NCBI RefSeq assembly: GCF_963422355.1
Contig: NC_085090.1
Coordinates: forward strand, 770,001 to 834,000
Reading direction: 5' to 3'
DNA from: Corticium candelabrum
Lineage: Eukaryota > Porifera > Homoscleromorpha > Homosclerophorida > Plakinidae
DNA: 64,000 nt
Every line of letters starts with the position of its first letter. Within the stretch, counting starts at the first letter, position 1. Positions 1 to 14,480 of this stretch are shown piece by piece. Position numbers and translations under genes: made by a program. The notes below the pieces were generated by a model, which saw nothing but the letters and a program-made list of their open reading frames with translations, did no database searches and was not told the DNA's origin.

Positions 1-6
1 GAGTAG

Positions 7-199
7 ATGAAACAGGCTGGATTTGATTTCTTCAGTCTCAGCAGAGTGCCACAGCAGATGTTGACACCGTTTGAGTCTCAAACAGTAAGAGATGTGAATT
101 TATTTTTGTTGTATTTGTTGCTTTAATTATTGAATGACTTAATTAATAACTAAAAATAATAAATAATAATCTAGTATATACAGTATAAAGCTCAAATCG

Positions 200-250
<51 letters not shown>

Positions 251-256
251 CGTGCA

Positions 257-288
<32 letters not shown>

Positions 289-290
289 TG

Positions 291-350
<60 letters not shown>

Positions 351-3300
351 CGTGATATGCAGCCACATCTTTGTCCGTTCGCAACCGTGAAAGGCACGCA
401 AAGGGGAAGGTTTGCATAGAAAAATTAAAAAATTGCACATGGTCCCTGTCGAGGGATCTACCCCTGCTTAAAATTTGTCGATGACTCAAATGCTACACAT
501 TCCAGTTCATTCAAATACGCACCCACACCAGTCCTATGTAGACCGTACGTGTCGTTGTCCTTCGCAAAGCTTCGAGGAATTGAATATCTTTTGCCGATCG
601 AAGCTACTCTTCTAGCGCTTTTGTTTCTTTCCAAATTCTGATTGCATTTGCACCAAATCCAACCTACACATTTTCTGTACCAAGCGCTGCACGGGGAGTG
701 TGTCGATTTCTATCGAAAAGGGCATGAAGACATGATTCGAATTTATTCAGCACATCCGGGACCTTGCAACAAAGATTGCACGTGACGTGTCCACACAGGC
801 TCAGACTGCGTCTCTCATCAGATCTCTACAGTATCTTGCTAGTATGAAGGACGGGGCATGGATCTAGTTAATAATAAATTTACAATAATTATTAATGTTA
901 ATTATTGTTGTTAAGTCTTTGGGTAACTTTATTGCATTTTACTTCAACAGATGCAATGTGAATACTTGTCTGTCGACATCATGACCAAATGGATTATTTG
1001 TGCGTTTGTCTATCAATGCCTTATGGTTTGGTGTTTATAACTGTTATGTTTGTAGTGGGCTTCTTGGCTGTTCCAGGACAACTTGGTTCGTTTCAAGGCA
1101 GTATAGAGTTATGGAGACACGCTATGGGTGATGGGTATGTCATTACTTTGTTTCGAGACGAAATTATTCAAGTTCATCAAGCGTTTGAGCTCATCTTCAA
1201 AGGGTGTGTTTAGCATGTTTGATACGTTCATGTAACTTGTTAGATGTTGATTGCTAATGTAGCTCTAAACGAGAGAAAGAGGCCAAAGAAATGGCGAGTC
1301 AAGCAATAACCAATTGGTAAGGTGATTAAAGATAAAATATTTTTGCAAGCACAAGTTGTTTTAAGATTCTGATATATGTAGATTGGCGTATTATGAAATT
1401 ATGGCAAAGCAGCAAGTTTTCTGCATTGCTTTATACTTTGTGTTTTGTCTCAATTTAGTGGTGCTGTTCATCGGGGTAGAAGGCTTTACTTGAGACAGAG
1501 TATGGTTGAGTTGTACTTGCTTCTCAGTGACCAACCAGGATTACTGGGACCAAAAGTAAGTTGTCATAATAAGTGTGAGACACATACATTCTGTGAGGAG
1601 TTGCTTGCTTGTACTATGTTTAAATTATGTAAACTGAAGAAATGAATTTTTGTGATATGTTGTATTATAACTAGCCTACACCTGGCAAGTCCGAGCGCAT
1701 GCGGTGGGCAGTAGAAATCCAACCTACCCCGCCTTGATTCTAAACCCCGTTTAATAGCATGATGCAACTTTCGCGACGAAACGAAGCCCACCTGCATCGA
1801 GTCCCCAAGTGGGGTCCTGGGAGAGTCGAGCACTAAGCCAAGTTGAAATTGCACCTGTCCAGTAGCATCGGCACATTGATCCAATCCGTCCATCTGTCCC
1901 GCGCTGCACTGCGTGCATACGGATGGTCTACTTCCCGTTTCCGGACATGATGCCACTTCTGCGTACGGATGGGACGGGACAAAATTGCGATTGTTGTCGA
2001 TTTATAGAATTGGGGACATAGATAATATATTAGGCATTACAATTTTAATCCTAATTATGATTTCTGAATTTTGTTAAATTGTGGAAATTATAGTATTTTT
2101 GTCTTTTGCATTTAGTTGTCAGTTACTAAATTTATTGTCTTAACAAGTTTTCTTGTTGTAGGCATTGATGGTGTTTATGGCTTTGTCAATGGCAAGGGAT
2201 GAGGTGGTGTGGCTTGTTAGACACAGTGGGGTTGAGGCACAGCCAAAAGCTAGAGGGAGAGTGAACCCATCAGATTATAAGGACAAGTATGTTTGTACTG
2301 GATAAGGGTAAAGTGCTTATAGTTACGTTGCAAGTTTGTGTTTCTATTGTAGAGGCATGCCGGAGCTTCTCTTCTTTACTCAAGAGCTACGAGGTGTTGT
2401 CAGATTGTTGCTCAGTAGATATTCTGAATATATTCTGGTCACATGCACACGAACGGTTGCTTGTTTGTATGGTGTGACACCTAACTTAGGAATTAATTAA
2501 ATGCTTGTTGGCAAGTAATGAAAATGAAGGTGTTTGTAGGTTATATGGAAGGTGACCATTTGGTGTTATTTTCTAGCTCTTGTGAGGAAGTATGCACAAG
2601 TGATGCAACGCTACTTTGTGCAATACTTGTCGAAGTTTGATGTCACATCACTTAGAAATTGTGTCCAGGTGCTGTGCTTTGATTACGATATGTTTATTGC
2701 TGAATAATTGGTTTGTCATGGAATAATTACAGAAAATTGCTGTTTGTCCGGATGATGAGAGTTTGCTGCTTACTTCCTTTATTGAAACAATGCAGAATCT
2801 AAGCGTCAAACAAGGTAGGCCACGTTCTAACAATGTCAAGATGGGAAGTAGACGTGTAGACATGCTTGTTTGTTCTCGTTGTAGTTGATGCAAGAACCGA
2901 GTTTGATCTTCGTGGATTCAGACTGGATTGGTGTCGATTTCAGGTAATGTATGCTGAAACTTGTGATGTAGCATACTGTTGGTAGAATTCTTAGTTTGTA
3001 TTGTTGGATGACTTCTCAGCAGTAGCAAATAAGGTGCACCAATATTTAATACATTCTTCACACAGTTGATTAATTAATTAATTAATTTTATAATGTACAT
3101 GTTTATATCCTACCTATGAAAACTGACAGTGGTATACTTGTTTATTGTCTTTTGGAATCGTTGCCAGTCTTTCTGTTTGCTTAGAATGGCACCAGCATGT
3201 TCAAAAGCACTGGTTTCTGACATGTGTGAGAATTTTTTTGTAACTTGCAGAGACTAAGGACTGGGAATGAGTCTATGTAGATACTGCACTGATACCTCTT

Positions 3301-5476
3301 TATCTTTTTGCGATATTTATAGTTGGATAGTGTTTCTGTTGTGTTTGTGCTTATTGTGCTATACTGTAGGCTTACACAACTACTGCAAAGGCTTCTTTGA
3401 ATCTTCACGAGTATCATGAGGTAGCATGTTTAATGAATACAGCTGTCTTTCATTCAAAACTTGTTGATCAACTAGAAGAAGTGAGTAGTCTGCTATTGTC
3501 TTACATTTATTGGTAAATGTAGAAATGTTTGTGTACAGCTGCTTTATGAGACATCTGATCTCTCTATTCTTTGGTGAGTATACAGCAATTGTGATGTAGT
3601 TAGTACACAATAGTGCGTGTACTGGTAAATGTAGGAGGATTGCCACTATTATCAATGAATTTTTAGTATATTATGGTTTGATGTAAACAAGGGCAACATG
3701 AAATAAGTGGTTTCTTACAAACAAACAAAGGAAAGGACGGCATTTAAATTTGGAGAAACGTTTATCCTGATTGTATAGGAATCAGTAAGGCTGTACAGGA
3801 TTGAGCAGAGTAACAAAACAGTTTGTACATAGCAGAGACTTTTAATATTGATGAACGTTGGGAGACAGAGGCCACATCCGTAAACTCTGATGTTACTGGC
3901 ATACCTACACAGTGGCAAGTTGACTCACTGTTGTGGAACTGTCTGATTGAAGCCTAGTTAGTGCTCATTTTATCATTGGTTATAAAATTATAGATTAAAA
4001 GTGGACGTGGCTTTAGAAAGAGTTTGTGTGTTTCTATAATTCTAATTCTCTTGTAATTTTATGAAAACTTTGGCACCCCTGATGTGGTTTGTTGCAATAA
4101 TCTGTAAATAATTGTGAAAGTTTTGGAGAAATTTGTTTACTTGTGAGGAGCAGGCAGAAAGTCTAAATATTGTGAGGAAAACCAGTTAAGAAATCATGAA
4201 GTTTGACATTTCAAATTGGTAAATCTACCTGTCTAGGAATTCTGGAGTATTTACTAGTGTCTGGTTTTGGAAACGGAAAGTGAATCATGACATGGTTGAT
4301 CACGAGTGGATTGATTGATTAAATAATTTATTACACAAAACATAAAGTAGAATTATTAGTAGTGTTTTACTTGGTTATGATTGTAGGATCACATAGTTTC
4401 ATTGTACTGTCTATCTCTGTGATTTTCTTTGTAATTAATTAAAGTGAGTGTGAGAGACTTGAGTAATAGGAACAGCATGCATAATTAAATGATATGCTAC
4501 TCGTGAATCAACTGTTCTAAGGTAGAAATATTAGGGTGTCGTAGTTTTTTATTTAATTAAGGCAGTAGTGTAGTCAATATGTATATGTTACTTGTTTTTT
4601 GTCTCTAGCTTTTATCCAAAAGCTATTGATGAAGCTTTCAACAACTGTATAGAATCAGCAACAGAAGCAAGGTGTGCTGTGTTGTATTTGTTCGATGCAC
4701 ATAACTTTAGACTGCTAGGATTTATTTTGGTTGTTTGCTAGATTCTCTATAGCATTTCCTCTGATAGCTTGTCAGTTTATGGACTGTACTCACCCTCTTT
4801 GTCCTGAAGAGGTATTGAACTTGATTGTGTTGCTTGTAGTTGACCGTAAATATGTAGTTGTAATATTTACAAAGTTTTTTAAATAGTAAAGCTTGTGACT
4901 TAGCATTTGTGCATATGTGGTTTACTTAACAATATCAAATTACTTTTATTTGTTCCTGTTTTCAATGTTGTGATTCAGCAATGTCTGTAAAGCACAGATA
5001 ATTTGAAGTCTGTGGCTTGTACTGCTTATGTAACAAACTAGTCGGGATGTTTCTGTTGTTGTAGCGTCTTGCACAAGGCGATCGTTGCCTTTCTGCTGTT
5101 AATCATTTTCTGAACACAATGTCTAAGTTGGCAAAAGGCGTCATTGCTCGAATATTTGAGGAGTATGCAAAACTTAACTCACAAGTATGTCAGACTCCAT
5201 CTTTATGACAGAGCTGTGGGTGTAGTGTACATTTGGTTAGTTGTTGCCTGTCAAAGCAGCAGATATTATGCTGGAGGCGCGTCGTTCAAGGCGGGAGAAA
5301 CAGCAGGGGAGATTGCAGCCAACACAAAGAAAACCAGGAGAAGAAAGCATCAGGAAGACAAGAGAAGAATCAACGGAGTAAGATGATTTTGATTGACTCG
5401 TGTTTTTGGAATGAAAGGCAGAAGGTTTTCTTGGTATTGCAAACGGCAAGTCTGTTTTACTCTAGTTCACGTGCAT

Positions 5477-5568
<92 letters not shown>

Positions 5569-7809
5569 CAGACAGTCAATTGGTATAGGATATGTCTCAT
5601 TTGAGTTTCGTACTTTCAGACTAGACAACCACATGCTAATGCTGATTGGAATTTGCTCTGCACTGAATCATGTGCCAATGCTGACCGCATGGGAACACAA
5701 GTTTGTACCTCGCGAGTATCTTGGTTCTCATATAGAAGATCTCTTGTCAAGGTATAATTGTGTTCTTTGCACTGAATTTAGTACATGGTTTTAAATCTCT
5801 ATGCACCAGGCATGTCATGTCTTTGCTTGGAAACTACCAACAGCTCGGGGAAATTTCTCGACCATCTGAAGTACTATCGGGTATCAAGGTAGGCATATGA
5901 ATTACTGGTTGTGGTTGCTTTGTGAGTGTTGATACTGATAAGACTAACTTAGTCAATTGATCGGTTTCCAGTTCCTGTTTTTTGGTAGTAACCATATTTG
6001 GTTATCATCACTCCCTCTCTTGCTCATTCAGCAAGCTACCAAGTCTGTGTGGTGTGGTCTTTGATTTCTTTGATGCCTACCACTTGTTCTGTTTGTGAAT
6101 GTCTAAATTACTCTGTCGGGCAATAAAGTATTGTATTTTTGCTCTCACAATGTACCCTTAGGTTTTCACAAGTTTCACTTTGCTAACACCCAAATGGATC
6201 ATTCCTTGATAATGAAGCCACTTGTGATGCTTTGATGGCTTACACTTCAGTGTTCTGGTGGATAATTTGGTTTTATTTTTAGAAAAACGTCAAACATGTT
6301 GGATCTAGCATTGCAGAGTTGATTTTAGACAGTTAATTTAATTTTAGAATGTGTTTTTAAATTAAATGGAATATTCCAAAGGTGGTAAATACCGAAATGG
6401 GATGCTCAGCATATGTACTACTTCAACAACAGGGAAGCTGGTCAATTTGACATGAGAAATTCAGTTAAAAGGAGATAACTTAGAAGTACAAATGAACTAA
6501 CTGGCGTAAACCATGTTTGTTCCCTAGGATTTCAGAATAGGGATGGTGATCGTTATCTATGGTACTTGTCTAGTCCATGCTCACAATTGCATCTATATCT
6601 ATGATTAGTAAATATAATGGGCGTATGCATTTGTATGTCTCGACTTAACTGTTGTAATTCGTGAACCGTATTACCTCACCGTCTTGCTGCATGCTGGTAT
6701 AACTGTATTCTACCAGAAAGTAGTGGGAGCCTATCTGGTAACTAAACCAACATGTTGGTATAAGGCGGAGGAGCGCTGGTATAGGTGGGGCACGGGATAC
6801 CTGGTATGCAAGGAATACCATTGTTCTTGCGCATGCTCTCAACGTGGCCAACAACATTGACGTCGTTGATGTTGAGCTTAAACAATTGGTATGTGCAGCT
6901 GCTATGGAAGGATCGGTACTGGGAGGTGAGAACATTGTCCACAGTGATTCTGTTGCAGTAGAGATACGTACGTATGTCCATGACTGACAGCGTCTTCTCT
7001 TTGGAGCACGAGGAAAGTCTTAGTTTCTCTGATCCAAGCTGTCTAGGGTTAGAAAGTGTGAGAAGTGACCGACAATTAAATGTCAAAATGCGGCGACCGA
7101 GTGATGATGATACGGCAAGGAATCACGGCAAATTCCCTCATTTAGAAACAGATATCGTCACATGGATTTGGAAGTGGGAGGAACACTTTATTTTCTGTTG
7201 CTGAGCCTTATAGCTTGTTCTCACCTTGTAGTTTGCTGCATGCTGTTAAACTCTGGGGATTACTGGCAGTTTAGTAAACCTTAGCCTATACCAGCATGCA
7301 GCAAAAGGTGAGGCAATACGATACTCTTAACTAGAGGCAATGTCTTTGTCTGTATGAACACGTGACAATTATTAAAATTTTGTTATGATTGCTTTGCTGT
7401 TTTCAGAATTAATTTGTACAAAGTTGACTTAATTTTTTTTATTTTAGAGGTAATTTAATTAAATCATTTGCAGTAATGGAATATGTAATTATTGTAGGCG
7501 TACATGTCAGTATTGAAACTGGTGGAGAACTATGGTAGGTTTATACATTGGTAGTTGGATTTCTGCGATACCAAGTGTAAGCTGTTTTATTTTGTAGTGA
7601 ACATTGACATTGTGAAAGCGTTTCATTCGGTTCTACTACAGCAGACTCAACCTCTTGATGTCAATGGACAGCCCACTCTGACAAGTGCCTTTTCTCAGTG
7701 GTAATACAAACTCTACCACATCTAGTGTGATGTCAAGTTTAGATTTACCTATCTCATCTTGTAGACATCCCCCCCGTGTGCACATGCGCAACGAGGGGTA
7801 GAGTGATTC

Positions 7810-7840
<31 letters not shown>

Positions 7841-10800
7841 CAATACATATATTTTCCATTTAAATCAAACGTTTTCATCATGAGCAACCTAACACAACAG
7901 GACCATTATGGTCCTGAAGCATACACAATTATACTGAGCCTGTCTGTTTGTCTGTCGGTCTGTCTGTTGGTCTGTCTGTCACCTAATCATGCTGATTTAG
8001 ATAGATTATTTGATTTTGACAGATTATTTGAGTTTGACATTCAAGGTCAAGTCCATTAGTTAATGACTTTGTTGTTTGCAAGGACTGATTTGTATTTTAA
8101 AAATCCTAGCATATGTACAAGTAGAATCTGTGTGAGAATAAATTATCTGTCTGTCTGTGCCAACTTTTAGGCTTATACAAGAGAATGGCACCATATTAGT
8201 AACATTTTTGCACTCAGACCATTAGAAATGAAATTTCTGTATATTATCTTTGTTATTCACAACAATTAAAATGTTAATTATTTTACAAAATTAATGAAGT
8301 GCAGTAGCCTGTTGAATTAGTTTGTTGTGTACGTAGTTATGTTGACATGGTGTTGAGAGAAGTTACAGTTAGTGGCAATATCTGTTTCTCACCGTGGCGA
8401 AAATCATTTGTCAGTCGTCATGCAATGGCTTTCAAAGCAGAAGAATTTACAGACATTGCAGGTGTGTGATTGACGGGGGTTGTAACTGCAGATTCTCATG
8501 TTTGTTCTCTACTTTTTTTAGAATTAAAGGCATTAGCTGAGTTGCTGGGACCGTATGGAGTCGGTCATTTAAGCTACAGGATGTTGCAGCAAATATCTAG
8601 TCAGATGCAGGAAATAAAGGTAATAGAACAATGATGAGGATGTTGTTTAAAGTGAAATGAGGAATTTATGCAATTGAATCAATAGTTACTTGTTGATTTC
8701 TCACAGTCTAAGGAACATCCCACTCTTTATCTTTCAAGAGTTCCCACATGTTTGGCACTTCCGCCGAACATGACGTATTGTTTCTCCAAGTCCTGAACTG
8801 TCATGAACACAACCATGTGCGTCAAGTGGCTGCTCCAGCAAGATTTTACGATGAGGATCCATTCAGCGGGCGAGATAATGGCCACATTGGCTAACTAGAA
8901 GACTTCAGAGGGTGTCTCAGACATAACATGCAGTCCAGATGCAGAAAAAGATATGAAGATTGAAGTAAATCATGATACTACTGGAAACTGAATAGCATTA
9001 GCAACATATATGTCCTGCCTACTATAATTGGCATACAAGGTGAAATACGGATATTGCTGAGCACCCTAGACACCACCAGAGAACGATGATTCTAAACGAC
9101 TAGTGGTAAACAAAAGATCTACATCTTTTCTGATCATTGGACAAAATGCAGGGAGGCTCAAAAGTTGGGCTCCCACACCGTAACATGTTGACAAGCCTCA
9201 ATAAATAAATTATCCCGTGAGTACCCAAAATCGGCAACAAGCGCGTTAGAATGCCACAACGGCATGCTATAATGCCTACAGAGTTCAAGAAAGTTGTAAG
9301 TACTTTAAATGATGAATCATTGACAATAATGACCACTTGAAAACCACAAACTTCCAGTCGCTAAGCGCCTTGTTCCTCTTCCTACTCTGTGCACTAGAAG
9401 AGAAGAGTCGTACTTGAACTCCTTCAAATAGTCAACAAAGGTATATGCCACCGTAGGGTGATGAACACTTTGTTGCTGGCTCGGTACTTTTCGTGGACAA
9501 AAATTGACAAAGGAAGGCAGTTTGATTGCCATGGCAATAAAACACCCCAACGTTTGCCATCTTCCCATGAAGGCAAGTGGTCTGACACACTCCATGTGTC
9601 AAATCGATGCCTCTAGGCTTCCTTTTGCTATTGACAACAGCAATTGGTGAAGGAAGGCTCTACTGAATGCATTTATCACTCGTGAAGTATGCAACTTCGC
9701 CAGGTACTTTTATACGGGCCTTGGCATTATAAGAGGATAAGGCTTATTTGGATCTTTATTTGGAATATAATGTGATGGGAGTTTCCAGAGACTGTCATGT
9801 GTCTGCTATTATATAATCCTTTGCTTATCATGTGCTAAAGGCTTGCCATTGTCTCTCTTTAATTGGTTGTGTATTTGCAACATACAGTATTTATATTTCT
9901 GGTAATTTTGTATATTTGCTAATGTAATTTGGCATCACAAAACAGTATGAGACACAAACTTTTTCATGAACAAGTGTTTGTGTAGTCTCGCGTAGCCAAA
10001 GCCTTCCCACCTACATCCTTCCGGTGCTACACGAGACTATTGTTTGTGTGGATGTCTGCTTTGTCAGTTGTTATTCACGCAGTCAGAACAAACGTTTACA
10101 GTTAGTTCCGAGCAGGTCTAATAGTGGCAATAATATTGAGTGTTTGCTGTTACAGCACTTGATGTAACAAGTAAGTTATAATATTTAATTCTCTACCTTT
10201 GAGCAATGTATAGAATTGTAGCCACCAGACACATTATGCCAAATAGTTGCAGTCAGTAGTTGAATTCCTTAGAGCGTGTTCACAGTGGGCCTAATCATGA
10301 TTAGTTTGGCATTAGTGCACTAATGCCAATCGTTCACACCGGTCTTAATCATGATTAGTGTAACGTCATTCTAATGCCATTCTAACGCCACAAAGAGTAG
10401 TGTTACAACCGCATTAGTGGCATTAGTGGTTGCATGTAACTTTGGCACGTGAGGTAGTATGCAAGAAGAGCACGCTGCTGATGTTTCTGATGTGGTGTTG
10501 TCTGTTTAAATGTACAAATGCAGCAACAACATGGCGACTTATACGGGAGCACAGACGGATGTATACTACGTGCGTGCCTCTACATGTGACAACTTTCTGT
10601 CGTCCCTGAAGGAGCTGCCAGAGAAAGCAAACTAAATGTTTCCCTCTTCAAAACATACAGCAATGGTTCGTCAAGACAATTCATGCGAATTCTTACTGGA
10701 TATGACGAATGAAAACGGTTGAGGCTAATTACACTCACGTGCCCACGTGACTTACTAATCATTGTTAGTCCAGATGTCGGTGTGAACACACTCTTAGTTT

Positions 10801-13800
10801 TGTATGAAGTAATAAGTTGTCATCATGCACTGTGAAATATTGAGCATGTTGAGAAATGTCAGTTTTTGCTAAATGTGATATGTGGTAGGATAGCGAGAGC
10901 CAGGTTTTTTCATACAATTGCATGAACTAAAATTTCTGTTTTGTGTTGCAGCGGATAGTTTTGGCCAACAAAGAAGCCTTACATACCCTCCGATCAAGCA
11001 TCGATAAACCCGATGTTTCAGCCGACTTGATCAAGAGACTCAAGCGTATGATTTTAATATGACAGCATGATGACTGTTTAGTTAAAGGAGCGCTTCACCG
11101 ATTGATGCACGCGCATTAGCTAATTGTTTCTGTCTTTTTTCGAGTTGGGAAGTTTGGCGCTATCTCAGAGCAAACTTGATAGCTGAGCATTATGATAACG
11201 CAAAAAAATATTGTACGAGACGTTTTCTTCAAATAACGTCCATCATGTGTAGGTTTTGTTTTACCGCTTTGTGTAAACTTTGATATTTGCATGCGAAAGT
11301 AAAGTGTGCTTTTGCATCACTGACTCACCTTCAATTGACTGCGAAAAGCACACATACGGCGATGGTTCGGCTGTAGAATGAAGACACTTTGTAGACCGAG
11401 CGATTGCAAGTCGCTCAAGACGATCATGTGGAGTCTACAACGTACGAATTACTAAGTCGCTTATGAACTGTAGCTTCTTTTTTTACTGTTAGAGTCGCCT
11501 GAAGTGTCTAGACCCGTCTCTTGTGTACTCTCGTAGTTGGCCTCGGAAAGCAAGACCGAAACAATGCGCCGCACAACACAGCAAGCATTCGGTCCGCATT
11601 TCCAGGCCTTACCGTACGTTAACGTCTACTGTGCGTGCGTCAATCGGTGAAGTGCTCCTTTAAGTAACTTCCCATTCTACAGAACCTGAAGATGTTATTT
11701 CTCGACTCACGACTATTGGCTGCATTCTTGCCTTCAGGAAACTTCTGATGGAGGCTCTTCGTAGTGTAAGTCACGTGATTGCACTAGACAGACTTTTGTC
11801 TTAGAGCTTTTGATATGTTTTATAGGTACTTGAAAGGAGGATCCCATTTTTGTTTGGTACTATCAAAGACTTCAAAGATCACTGTCCCAATGGTCGAGAT
11901 GCAATGGTCAGTGAGTTTGTTTTGCTATAAAATAAAAGTTATTTTTTTGAGTAAGTGCTGCACTTACAAGAAACATTTATTGACTGATTTATTGAGGTAG
12001 ACAATATGAGATGATATGATATAGTGCAGCACTTGTCATAGGCAGTACAGGAAAACCTGTGTAATACAACCACAGACGGTTCCACAAATAGTGATCACAT
12101 TAGACAGGTGGTCTTAGTAGAAAGATTGCCTTGCATCCCCGGATGTTTCACCTACAGACTCTCCTCTTCTGCAAGTTTGATAACTTTAATACGGTCTCTG
12201 AGGGTCAGCTCTTTTTTTGTCTCTTCATGACCATGCGTAATACCAGAGATAACGCTCTTACAGTGGAATGCAAAGCTGACATCGAGCTTTTAAATACTAA
12301 ATATCTCATAAAGGATGGCGTACTCTGATGGCAGTCAAGCCCAGTTATGTGGGAGAGTTGCATCCAGTTGACTTACAGAGTTTGAGGCCTCGGCTTGGTC
12401 ACCATGACAGTGGTTGCTGGTCACGTTAGCCATTCGGTCGCATTAGCAAGGTCATTTGTACTACAAATAGTGTGTGCACAGAGTAATAGTTGCTTTATCT
12501 AGGTGGTTGCACTACTGAGGTGGTTGCAACTACAGGGTTTACTGTAGCACCAATATGGAATGTCGTGTCTGTCACAGGTGCCGAAGGAAAAGTAAATCCA
12601 ATATGAGAAAGCTAGACATGTTCTATGTGATTGCACTGAAACAGCATGGAATTTTTGGTAATAGTAGAAGCTGTAGGCAACTTTGTGTTATTGCTTAATT
12701 AAGGAATAATGACAAACAATTTTCAGGCAAAAATTAAGTATTGTATTGCAATTGTGGTTGTAGAGTGTGTTCATTGCAAATGAGATTGTTAATTAAGTAT
12801 TGAGATAGATGGATTATGATAGCACGTGTGAGATTTTGGTAACCAATTTTTAGTTACGAAAGTAAGCACACGATAGGCAAGATCTTTATTCATTGTTGGT
12901 ACTGTTTCTATACATTACATATTGGTGTTGTACACTGGAGTACATCACAAGTCTCTGCTAAGTGATGCCCTCCTTTTGAAAAGAAAGATTTGAGGTGATT
13001 GATAAACATTGAACGTCATAACTTTTTGCTTTGAACCAATTTGGAATTAACTTTTGATATAACTGAGTATTCAGAGACAGTCTGTATTGTAACTATAGCT
13101 GGTAATCTTTCTTAGTTAATTAATCATCATACTTTAAATTTTTGCGAAACTTTTAGGTGACCTCATTGAGACTGATTAGACTACCATTTTGCATGAAGTC
13201 AGTATTGATGTAACCAGCTTATGCTTGACTAGTCTTCACTCTGTTTTCAAATCGATATGCCTTAACTTTAGACAGAAGGTACTTTGAAAACGTTTATAAT
13301 GCAAGATTATAGGGACAGAATTTATTTTTTGCAAGACTTCATTTTATATACCATTTATGTTGTGACTCTTTGAGCAGGTGGTCGATGAGATGGCGACTGC
13401 TGCTGGCATAAAGTGTGATGTTGATCCTGTTTTGAGTCGTGCTTTGGCACAACATTGTAGTAAGTGTAGCACGTATTATTGTTTGATTGTTGCGATTTAA
13501 TTGGTACTTGATTATGCTAATGATGGCAGCTCATCCTCAAGAAGATGCAGTGACTTGGTCTCTCATGTTGGTAAGTTGCAAGTGTGTCGTCGTACATTTT
13601 TGTGCCATAATCATCTGTTGTTGCAGGTGCTAATTGGTGTTAGTCTTCAAAGTCTTGCTTCCGATTCTCAGTGTACTTACCGCTATATGCTAGAAGGTAA
13701 TCCTGTTGTATACTGTAGACGTGCCATGTTGACTGTATCTCATTACTGTGGTAGAAGTCAGTATGTAGCAAGGTGCAATGTGTTGTTTGCTATGCAGGTT

Positions 13801-14416
13801 CCTTGTCTACCCATCCATGTATTGATGTTATAGGGCTAATCGTGCGATGGGATCATTTTGACTCTCACTTGTAGTTAGTTGAGTAGAAGGGGACTGACAA
13901 AGTAGTGATCATTGTGACATGGTTGAGTCGATTGGATGCTGTTGCCAGTGATGTTGGCTTTTCAGTGCTTATTACTTGCAGCTTGAAAGTTACTGTATAA
14001 AGATTTTGGTCTTGCATCATGTCGTGCATACAAAGAGGTTTTTTCTTCAATCATAATTTCCCAAAACTTGTCCCCTCTGTTATGCAGTATGGTCAGGTGG
14101 AATAACCAGTGCTGGCAAACGTTTTCAAAAGACAGTGTCATATTGTCTGTATAATAAATATTCACACCTACTGTCAAAATGAAAGCATCCGGGCTGCTGA
14201 TGCCTCCGTGCAACTGCTTTGAAATTTGGTAGGACAAACACACAAGGCAAGTTGTCGTATACTTGTACTGTGCGTACACACTGAGAAATCACTGATAATC
14301 AAGAACAAAGCTTTATCTTGCAAATCCAGAATCTAAATAAGAAAAACATCACTTTGTATCCATAGAAGCCCTTTGTCCGTTAAATTCATCGTGTATTAAA
14401 GTAGATACACTAGCAA

Positions 14417-14480
<64 letters not shown>

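Noticed and set aside
139..489. Open frames encoding HTHTHT or CVCVCV repeats (also at 5233-5568, 16064-16267, 63062-63463)
   Set aside because: They are translations of dinucleotide microsatellites, open in several frames at once.
1000..1055. Continuous coding through 989-1213
   Set aside because: Conserved NCKAP1 sequence is restored only by removing the 56-base intron 1000-1055 (GTGCGT...TTTGTAG).
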